The translations under genes and the position numbers were made by a program. The notes under the pieces were generated by a model. That model saw only the letters and a program-made list of their open reading frames with translations. It did not search any database and was not told where the DNA came from. A stretch of 64,000 bases of DNA from Candidatus Pantoea floridensis. Lineage in GTDB: Bacteria > Pseudomonadota > Gammaproteobacteria > Enterobacterales > Enterobacteriaceae. The stretch spans positions 2,852,001 through 2,916,000 of the forward strand of contig NZ_OCMY01000001.1 in assembly GCF_900215435.1 (NCBI RefSeq), written 5' to 3'. Numbering within the stretch: position 1 is the stretch's first letter; each line of letters opens with the position of its first letter. Below, one piece after another: positions 57,473 to 64,000 of this stretch.

Positions 57473-58231
57473 ATGCTTAGCTTCACTCGTCAGGGGAATC
57501 AGGAAGGACCGACATTAGTTTTTATGCATTATCTTGGTGGTTCTGCTAACACCTGGACTCCTGCAATTAACAATCTCAAACATGATTACGATTGTATTGC
57601 TTTTGATATGCCCGGTTTTGGTAACTCTGGGGCCTTAAAAGATATGAGTATTCAATCGCAGGCTAAAACTGTGTGGGAAAATATTCGTGATCTTAAGATA
57701 AAAAAACCGTTCCTGATTGGTCACTCAATGTCTGGTAAAATCGCGGCCATTATTTCTTTACAGTTCCCCGATGCAATTAGTGGACTTATTCTCGTTGCTC
57801 CATCACCACTTACTCCACAGCCTATGACTGTCCAGCAATACCTGCAACAGAAAGAATGGACGGGAAGTTCAGAAGAAGCCAAAGCATTTGTAGACGGTGC
57901 ATGTTCACAGCCGTTGAAACCGGAATTAAAAGAACTCGCTATTGAAGACACCCTACGAGCTGACTGTAAAGCATTTCATAAATGGGCTGATAATGGAAGT
58001 CAGGAGGATTATGAAGGTGTCTTTGATAAAGTTAAATTACCAGTTAAGTTAATAATTGGTAATGATGATAGAAGTGTTCCTAATATCACCGAACAAATCA
58101 AAAGGACTTTGGTGTACTTCAATCCTTATTCTTTTAAAATTATAGAAGATTGTGGGCATCTCTTACCTTTAGAATGCCCTAAGGAACTTTGCAAAGAAAT
58201 AGATATTTTTGTGAGTTTGATTTATAAGTGA
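57473..58231 (+). CDS. Alpha/beta hydrolase
   Basis: 252 residues. The nucleophile Ser is in LIGHSMSGKIAAI, Asp in LIIGNDDRSVPN and His in IEDCGHLLPLECP; the oxyanion-hole segment is FMHYLGGSANTW. All triad members are present. It resembles small esterase/lactonase-like hydrolases. It lies divergent to the 2H gene. Substrate not predictable. Confidence 0.82.
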   Translation: MLSFTRQGNQEGPTLVFMHYLGGSANTWTPAINNLKHDYDCIAFDMPGFGNSGALKDMSIQSQAKTVWENIRDLKIKKPFLIGHSMSGKIAAIISLQFPDAISGLILVAPSPLTPQPMTVQQYLQQKEWTGSSEEAKAFVDGACSQPLKPELKELAIEDTLRADCKAFHKWADNGSQEDYEGVFDKVKLPVKLIIGNDDRSVPNITEQIKRTLVYFNPYSFKIIEDCGHLLPLECPKELCKEIDIFVSLIYK

Positions 58232-58449
58232 TTTTTTTTGGCAAATTTTCAGGTGGTTGATTTAAAAACTATTAATATTTGCCTTAAAAATTCCTTTCTG
58301 AAATTTTTAGCTTTTTGATAGGGGTAGTTCTTACTAAGTGAGAATAAAATAAATTTCAACTATTTTAAGTAATGATAATTTTCAGATGACAATTATAGTA
58401 TTGACATGTTTATAATTTGTGTTAAATAAAAATAAAAAAGGAGAGTTAA

Positions 58450-58851
58450 ATGAAAGGTGAAATAGCTTTAGAAAAAGAAAGTTTATCCTTAGAAGGTGCT
58501 AAGGTGTTTTTAGCAAAGATTCATAATGATTTGCAGGCATTCCTTGAGAAAATCAATATAATTGAGGACTATGAAATGTACCCTGCTGAGGATGTTGTTT
58601 ATATCATGCTCAGAGATTTTTACAACTCGGAAGAGTGTTTAAAGCTTTTTACTATTGTTCATGGTTTTGAATTGACCGAACTTGCCGAATATAAAAGTGT
58701 TGATTGGTGGTTCTTATCTTCTTTAGTATTCGATGTAGATATTGATAAAGTTAGAGGTATTATAGAAAAAAAGATTGCTGAAGAAGAAAAGATTAAAATA
58801 AAATCGATTGTTGTTAGTGAAGAAGATGTAAGTATCAGAAAAAGGATCTGA
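58450..58851 (+). CDS. Small acidic protein B, unknown
   Basis: 133 residues, acidic: YPAEDVVYIMLRDFYNSEECLKLFTIVHGFELTELAEYKSVDWWFLSSLVFDVD...EEEKIKIKSIV. Hydrophobic pattern, Trp and Lys/Glu end match protein A at 54589. AAAAAGGAGAG gives a good start. It is the last intact gene before the right island end. Confidence 0.6.
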   Translation: MKGEIALEKESLSLEGAKVFLAKIHNDLQAFLEKINIIEDYEMYPAEDVVYIMLRDFYNSEECLKLFTIVHGFELTELAEYKSVDWWFLSSLVFDVDIDKVRGIIEKKIAEEEKIKIKSIVVSEEDVSIRKRI

Positions 58852-59047
58852 TATATATTTTGAAGACTCTTTATACCCTGTAAGCATTATGTCTCTTAAC
58901 ATAAAACATGAGTTTTAGGGTTTATTTTGCACTGTTTGAAGTTTTTCTTAGCAAAATCCATTCAAAATAAGTATTCCTTAGGTAGCTCAGCAGTAATTAC
59001 CTCCATTTATTTTTTTTATAATCATTTAGTTATCAACTCATTCTTAA

Positions 59048-59104
59048 TACTGCTGCATCATGGGCGTGTGGATGGCCAGATCCTTGTCAATAGACTCTTT
59101 CATA
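59048..59104. other. Right attachment site: displaced 5' fragment of mutS
   Basis: Read on the minus strand it encodes MKESIDKDLAIHTPMMQQ before the match ends, against [18 protein letters not shown] in the intact gene. It matches 23309-23365 at 45 of 57 bases, identical over the last 14. Differences are largely silent or conservative, so the copy comes from a real mutS of a related strain or element. It marks the island's right end. Confidence 0.85.
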
Positions 59105-59309
59105 ATACCCTAACTTGTTTTATTGATTTCAGGTGCACGTAATGGCTAACCATAAGCTTTTGATTTAACTTCCTAAAATCGAAATTTTATCTCTAAAGTA
59201 TCCAGGTTACTTTGCAGAAGAGTGCCTGGTGGTGCTGAACGGATGGAGGCAAAAGTAAGTGAAAATCATCATCATGGCCGACTGCGGTCAAAATGCGACC
59301 GGTTAACAT

Positions 59310-59560
59310 CAAACCAGAAATGATTACCATTAGCCGTATCTTATCACTGACAACAACTGAGTTTCACCAGCGGGATTGAGGATAGAGGGATGTGTTACCC
59401 AAACGGCCTGGCCTTTCTCTCGATGCATATCCAGCGGGAAAGACGTTAACAGAGTAACCACCGGAAATGCATCGGATTTTGCTAGTTTTGGTCACGCACG
59501 CGAGGCGGCTCGCAAGATTACACGCTTGTCTAAGCAATCACTTCGGAACGGGAGTAGAGG
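59310..59560 (+). pseudogene. Decayed integrase fragment
   Basis: A 20-base stretch coding for PYLITD is identical to part of the intact integrase (23632-23651). VTTGNASDFASFGHAREAARKI matches its IGNVSDFASIDQAREVARTY. Frames between them are broken and no catalytic domain follows. It lies at about the same distance and orientation from the right mutS fragment as the intact integrase from mutS, so it is a relic of a second element in the same site. Confidence 0.8.
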
Positions 59561-59660
59561 TGAATGACATGCCTATCAAAATGGGCTAATTGTTGTATCT
59601 TTCCCGGCAGGTAACGCAAAAAAGTGGGAGGAGATTAATTTTGCTTGGGGTTTGGTCGCC

Positions 59661-60602
59661 TCAATTATAGGCCATAGTAAATGTTGCGTTGGCATTGGCG
59701 GTTCCACCATCAATAGGGTCGCTGAGCTGATAATAGCGAGCAATTAATGGCACACTAAAGTTTCCCGCTTTAGTCACCGTGCCGAAATCTACTGGCGAAC
59801 CCAATTTTATAGGTGTTGTACCTTTTAATAACTGAATGCCAATCCCTTTCGCCTGATCTTCACCTGCATTTAAGGCTAAGACACTAGCTGGACCAGCGAT
59901 GGGGCCATCAAGCGTAACGCTGACTCTGACATTTTCATCACAGTCGAGGTCAATATTAAACCCTTTCGGTTTAGCTGTGGTTCCAACGCCCTTAAAGTCT
60001 AAACTACTTACATTAGCGAGTTTGACATCAATTACCGTATTTTTTACGCTGCAGGCCACAGGAATGATTTTATTACTGCCGGTTAAGGACAATGAGGTGT
60101 AATATCTTGGATCAGTCACACTCAGCGCCCGACCAATTTCTCCCGTTGTAATTTCACCTGCTCCAACCGAGTTAGCACTCGTTTTGACTAGTTCAACCTG
60201 GTAACTGAGTAAAAAGAATGGATTATCTGCTTCGCCCTTTTCTTCAAAAGGATATGCCCATTCATTGGCTCCTGACTGCTTAATCCTGATCCCAATACCA
60301 CTAATGTTAGTATTGAATACCCGGTTGCCATATGAACTTAGCGTATTGAAAAGCACTGTTCTTCCCCCCCAAGTCCAGTCCGTGGTACACACAAACACAG
60401 CATTATTTGATCCTAATACATATTTAGACGCCACAATGTGCCCAATCGGTGCGTCGCGGGGGACATATATATCACCAAAGTTTACTGAGGTTTTTACCGG
60501 TCCGGTGTGGCCGGGCATCCATTTACAAACGGCTAAAGCTGAGTCTGAGATTATTAATAATGTCACCAGAATAAAATAGAACAGTGAGGTTCTCGTTTTC
60601 AT
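59661..60602 (-). CDS. Fimbrial adhesin-like protein
   Basis: 313 residues with a signal peptide (ISDSALA-VCKW). The N-terminal half is lectin-like with Cys pairs (AVCKWMPGHTG..., NAVFVCTTDW). The C-terminal half is a type 1 pilin domain (VACSVKNTVIDVKLANVSSLDFKGVGTTAKPKGFNIDLDCDENVRVSVTLDG... NANATFTMAYN), as in FimH-type tip adhesins. No usher, chaperone or major pilin gene is adjacent in the window, so it is solitary or the remnant of an operon. Confidence 0.8.
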   Translation of the reverse strand: MKTRTSLFYFILVTLLIISDSALAVCKWMPGHTGPVKTSVNFGDIYVPRDAPIGHIVASKYVLGSNNAVFVCTTDWTWGGRTVLFNTLSSYGNRVFNTNISGIGIRIKQSGANEWAYPFEEKGEADNPFFLLSYQVELVKTSANSVGAGEITTGEIGRALSVTDPRYYTSLSLTGSNKIIPVACSVKNTVIDVKLANVSSLDFKGVGTTAKPKGFNIDLDCDENVRVSVTLDGPIAGPASVLALNAGEDQAKGIGIQLLKGTTPIKLGSPVDFGTVTKAGNFSVPLIARYYQLSDPIDGGTANANATFTMAYN

Positions 60603-61054
60603 TTTGTTCCCTGGTTATCCTTCTTACATATCATTTTTTTGATTTTTTTAAATGTTACTTCCAAAAACAAAAGTGACATTAAATACTATTCTTTATGCCG
60701 CGCATAAATCTGCTATTGCTACACTCGTTATTCTAAAATCAGCGCTGAGTGCTGTTGAAGATAATTGCCTGTAATATTTTAAGGCTGCCGCTGTAGATAG
60801 TTTAAATTCTTTTTCGTTTTAGCGGCAACAGGGGGATGTCCTGGACTTGTGTGGGAAAATGCTTAAGTTTTGAGTGTAAAAAAAATCAGCTCTTCCTGCT
60901 CGAGGTAGCAAGAATCGCGGATATGGCATACATGATTATTGCAATCCTCTAAAACGGCGAAAAAATGACACCTTTTTAAGACATAGCTCTGTATCCCTCT
61001 CCGATGAACGATTACCATTAGTGATTACGTTTTCACTTGGCTTATGGATATCCA
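60603..61054. other. Gap between adhesin gene and mltB
   Basis: About 450 bases. No supported gene, repeat or att-like sequence seen; it should hold divergent promoters. Confidence 0.5.
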
Positions 61055-62137
61055 ATGCGTTTTAAGGTTGCTCTTCTCCCGCTTATTATTCTGCTCGCTG
61101 CCTGCAGCAGTAAGCCTGCATCCCATCAGCAACCCGCCGTTGTTCCTGCACCAAAAGGCGGTTTCTTACTTGAGCCTTCACATGCTGTTCAACCCATGTT
61201 TGGCGATTTTGCCGGTAACCCTGCCGCCGAGCAGTTTATCGACCAAATGGTGGCAAAACATGGCTTTAACCGTGAACAACTGCATGCCGTTATTGGCCAG
61301 GCGAAGCGATTGGATTACGTGTTACGTCTGATGGATCAGCAGGCCCCGAGCTATACGCCGCCAACCGGTCCAAATGGCGCGTGGATACGCTATCGCAATA
61401 AATTCATTACGCCGGATAACGTGCAGAATGGCGTGGCATTCTGGAATCAGTATCAGGATGCGCTCCAACGCGCCCAGCAGGTTTACGGCGTACCGCCGGA
61501 AATCATTGTCGGCATTATTGGCGTGGAAACACGTTGGGGCAGGGTGATGGGTAAAACGCGTCTGCTAGATGCATTAGCAACGCTGTCATTCAGCTATCCA
61601 CGTCGTGCGGCCTACTTTAGCAGCGAACTGGAGACATTCCTGCTGATGGCGCGCACAGAACAAGATGATCCGCTGGATCTACGCGGCTCATTTGCCGGGG
61701 CGATGGGCTATGGGCAGTTTATGCCGTCTTCATATAAAGAGTATGCCGTCGATTTTAATGGCGACGGACATATCAATCTTTGGGATCCGGTTGATGCGAT
61801 TGGCAGCGTAGCTAATTACTTCAAAGAACATGGCTGGCGTGCGGGCGAAAACGTAGCGGTGCCCGCCAGCGGTCAGGCTCCGGCACTTGAGAATGGCTTT
61901 AAGACCCGCTACCCGGTAAGCACATTAGCCGCAAGTGGTTTAACGCCGCAGGGCTCCCTGGACGGAAACAATCAGGTTAGCTTATTGCGTTTAGATCTCG
62001 GCACCAGTTATCAATATTGGTATGGCCTGCCTAACTTTTACGCCATCACGCGCTATAACCACAGTACGCACTATGCCATGGCGGTGTGGCAGCTGGGTGA
62101 AGCCGTCGCGAAAGCGCGCCAGGGCAACATGTTTTAA
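61055..62137 (+). CDS. mltB: Membrane-bound lytic murein transglycosylase B
   Basis: Outer-membrane lipoprotein that cleaves peptidoglycan to anhydro-muropeptides. ATG 61055 gives the signal MRFKVALLPLIILLAACSS with lipobox LAAC (Cys18). Catalytic Glu is in GIIGVETRWGRVMGKT, with YGQFMPSSYKEYAVDFNGDGHINLWDP, typical of the SltB family. 360 residues, about E. coli size. The TTG-started extension upstream would spoil the signal peptide. Host backbone resumes here. Confidence 0.95.
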   Translation: MRFKVALLPLIILLAACSSKPASHQQPAVVPAPKGGFLLEPSHAVQPMFGDFAGNPAAEQFIDQMVAKHGFNREQLHAVIGQAKRLDYVLRLMDQQAPSYTPPTGPNGAWIRYRNKFITPDNVQNGVAFWNQYQDALQRAQQVYGVPPEIIVGIIGVETRWGRVMGKTRLLDALATLSFSYPRRAAYFSSELETFLLMARTEQDDPLDLRGSFAGAMGYGQFMPSSYKEYAVDFNGDGHINLWDPVDAIGSVANYFKEHGWRAGENVAVPASGQAPALENGFKTRYPVSTLAASGLTPQGSLDGNNQVSLLRLDLGTSYQYWYGLPNFYAITRYNHSTHYAMAVWQLGEAVAKARQGNMF

Positions 62138-62222
62138 TGCTGTCCATGTAAAGTGTATGGGTATAAGATGGCGCCCCTTTTGCGGTGCCATCTTCACCGC
62201 ATCCGACTTCTGAGGAGCGCTT

Positions 62223-62558
62223 ATGAGTACCGTACCTGCTTGCCCTGCCTGCCAGGCTGATTACACCTGGCAAGATGGCGATAACCTGAATTGCCCATCT
62301 TGTGGACATATCTGGACCGCAAATGCCGATGATGCAGCGGAGGGTTTAGTGGTCCGCGATGCGAATGGCAACCTGTTAGTGGATGGCGATAGCGTTACCG
62401 TGGTCAAAGATCTTAAGGTTAAAGGCAGCTCTACCACGCTGAAAATGGGTACCAAAGTAAAAAGCATTCGCTTAGTCGAAGGCGATCATAATATTGATTG
62501 CAAAATTGATGGCTTTGGTCCGATGAAACTCAAATCTGAGTTTGTGAAAAAGAACTAA
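62223..62558 (+). CDS. yjdM: YjdM/PhnA family zinc-ribbon protein
   Basis: 111 residues. The N-terminal zinc ribbon has CPACQAD...CPSCGHIW; the C-terminal beta-domain contains [27 protein letters not shown], the PhnA signature. Despite the old name it is not part of the phosphonate pathway; the role is unclear. GAGGAGCGCTT precedes the ATG. Confidence 0.92.
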   Translation: MSTVPACPACQADYTWQDGDNLNCPSCGHIWTANADDAAEGLVVRDANGNLLVDGDSVTVVKDLKVKGSSTTLKMGTKVKSIRLVEGDHNIDCKIDGFGPMKLKSEFVKKN

Positions 62559-62561
62559 TGA

Positions 62562-62590
62562 CAGGACGGCACTGCGCCGTCCTGCCTGTT
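62562..62590. terminator. Terminator between yjdM and the lyase gene
   Basis: CAGGACGGC-actgc-GCCGTCCTG, a 9-bp stem, three bases after the yjdM stop and ahead of the convergent gene's end. A modest CCTGTTT follows. Confidence 0.65.
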
Positions 62591-63478
62591 TCAACTCAGC
62601 AAACGATCCACGTCCTCGCACTGTTCCGCTGTCAGCTCGCCACCATAATTGCGCGAGTAAGCGTTCATGGAGCCAAATCGGCGAGCAACGGCAGTTTTAA
62701 TGGTGGTAACAAAATCATCACCAATGCTGTAAATCGCCATCAGTTTTCCGATGTGCTGTTGGATCTCACAGAGCTGTGCTAAATCGTCCGCGCGCCAGGC
62801 CTGCATCGCGCGAGCAAACAGTTCGGGCACAATATTGTTCAATCCTGAAATCACCCCGGATCCGCCCGCTAAAAGATTGGGCAGTAAATATTCGTCGTAG
62901 CCGGAAAGCACGGTGAAATCGCTGCGCACCTTTTTCGTTTCTTCAATTAACGCACGGTTGTGCGACAAACAATCCATGGTGTCTTTAATACCGATAAAAT
63001 TAGGCAACTCTGCCGCCAGTTCCGCCACCAGGTTAGGCGTTAAATCGCAGCCGGTGCGTGCAGGAAAATTATAGGCAAACCATTTGCCGCCTAACTGTTT
63101 ATCCAGAGCTTTGAAATAGCTCAGCAGCTGTTTCTGTGTCTGCCCATAATAATAGGGGGGTAACACCATCACAGCATCAAACCCGCTTTGCCAGGCGGCA
63201 TTTGCTAGCTGCAACATATCCGGGATGCAGGTACTTGAGACATTGGCCACCATCGTCAGCGGCGAAAGTTGTCTCGCTTCGCGTATCAGTAATAGCCGCT
63301 CCTGCTGAGTAAGCGATGCAAACTCGCCAATGCTGCCCATCAACAGCAGGGTATCAATACCCGATTGACTGAGACGTGAAAAGTGTCGCCCGAGCGCATC
63401 CATATCCAGATTATTGTTGCTGTCAAAGGGCGTCACTGATGGACACCATACGCCGGTTAATACAGGTTGCGCAGACAT
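62591..63478 (-). CDS. Dihydrodipicolinate synthase/N-acetylneuraminate lyase family protein
   Basis: 295 residues from ATG 63478 (GGAG six bases before). The DapA/NanA TIM barrel is visible: GVWCPSVTPFD, LLMGSIGEFASLT (GTTGE-type), MVLPPYYYG, YNFPARTGCDL (YNxP) and the Schiff-base Lys in FIGIKDTMDC. It is an aldolase or lyase of a pyruvate-dependent family. The substrate is not predictable; it is not the essential dapA by context. Confidence 0.87.
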   Translation of the reverse strand: MSAQPVLTGVWCPSVTPFDSNNNLDMDALGRHFSRLSQSGIDTLLLMGSIGEFASLTQQERLLLIREARQLSPLTMVANVSSTCIPDMLQLANAAWQSGFDAVMVLPPYYYGQTQKQLLSYFKALDKQLGGKWFAYNFPARTGCDLTPNLVAELAAELPNFIGIKDTMDCLSHNRALIEETKKVRSDFTVLSGYDEYLLPNLLAGGSGVISGLNNIVPELFARAMQAWRADDLAQLCEIQQHIGKLMAIYSIGDDFVTTIKTAVARRFGSMNAYSRNYGGELTAEQCEDVDRLLS

Positions 63479-63642
63479 AGCTATCTCCATCATAAAAATG
63501 AAACATCATTTTAATTTAGTGTCATCTACGTACGCTAACCAGTCGGCGGGGCCAAAAAGGTGAGGCACCGCACTTTTCTCTTTCTATTCTGAAGAGAAAA
63601 GCAGGTAGTGTGTGCCTCTTCAGCCAAGACAGGAGCATTGCC

Positions 63643-64000
63643 ATGCAAGACTGGAATCCACAGTTGTATCGTCAATTCGAATCTGAGCGTACGCGTCCGG
63701 CGCGAGAGCTATTGGAGCGTATACCGCACACAGATGTGCGCTTTGCTACCGATCTTGGCTGCGGCCCTGGAAACAGTACGGAGTTGTTGACCCACGCCTG
63801 GCCGAATGCGCAGATAACCGGCATTGACAGCTCTGAAGCGATGTTGGTGCAGGCACGTGAGCGGCTACCAAATTGCCATTTTCAGCAGGCGGATATTCGC
63901 ACCTGGCAAGCCGAGCAACCGCAGCAGGTCATCTATGCAAACGCTTCATTACAGTGGTTAACCGATCACCCTACCTTACTGCCACATCTGGTGAACCAGC
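63643..64000 (+). CDS. tam: Trans-aconitate 2-methyltransferase, 5' part
   Basis: [28 protein letters not shown] begins the enzyme; [15 protein letters not shown] is the SAM-binding motif I and [19 protein letters not shown] the family stretch. It methylates the toxic by-product trans-aconitate. The gene continues past the window end; 119 residues seen. AGGAGCATTGCC precedes the ATG. Confidence 0.93.
   Translation, partial: MQDWNPQLYRQFESERTRPARELLERIPHTDVRFATDLGCGPGNSTELLTHAWPNAQITGIDSSEAMLVQARERLPNCHFQQADIRTWQAEQPQQVIYANASLQWLTDHPTLLPHLVNQ

Noticed and set aside
58927-59142. 71-codon plus-strand frame over the right att site
   Set aside because: It crosses the antisense of the mutS fragment and has no ribosome site.

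Overview
The window is a chromosomal segment of an enterobacterium, most likely Pantoea or a close Erwiniaceae relative. Gene order and protein sequences are enterobacterial (cysH, iap, cysDNC, ftsB-ispD-ispF-truD, surE-pcm-nlpD-rpoS, mutS, mltB, tam). cysG sits directly in front of cysDNC, and an island beside mutS carries a pantocin A cluster, an antibiotic known from Pantoea. All names rest on reading the sequence and remembered families; no database search was possible.

Core part 1 (1-23364). The end of cysH is followed by a convergent iap/YciI-like pair, then a sulfate-assimilation operon cysG-cysD-cysN-cysC. Next come ygbE, ftsB, ispD, ispF and truD. Between truD and surE lies a complete sugar-use locus: LacI-family regulator, perfect operator palindrome, SIS-domain phosphosugar enzyme, PTS EIIBC, OprD-like porin and secreted GH9 glycosidase. 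Then surE, pcm, nlpD, rpoS and, convergently, mutS.

Island (about 23365-59104, AT-rich). It starts exactly at the mutS start codon and ends at a second, 79 percent identical copy of the first 57 bp of mutS. Just beyond that copy is a decayed fragment of the same integrase family, suggesting tandem insertions at one site. The island carries a P4-type integrase, an HTH protein, an H-NS paralogue and a four-gene tyrosine-recombinase module resembling Gamma-Mobile-Trio elements. A Pro-Glu repeat protein follows, then the pantocin A cluster paaPABC, whose 30-residue precursor has its Glu-Glu-Asn core intact. Next are a SIR2/STAND-like defence gene split by a ten-A tract, an EcsC protein, a relaxase/MobC pair, small membrane proteins, a His-Xaa-Ser radical SAM system (hxsDBCA), a TIGR04141/DUF6119 protein, and a serine recombinase with two ParB-like proteins. 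The last block is an AraE-type transporter, a 2H phosphoesterase, an alpha/beta hydrolase and two related small acidic proteins.

Core part 2 (about 59570-64000). A solitary fimbrial adhesin-like gene precedes mltB, yjdM, a DapA/NanA-family lyase and the start of tam.

The island combines an exported peptide antibiotic, a probable suicide-type phage defence and several recombination or mobilisation modules. The most unusual points are the frameshifted SIR2-STAND gene with an A-AAA-AAG slippery site, the duplicated mutS start, the hxsDBCA-DUF6119 unit, and the serine recombinase/ParB/ParB module.
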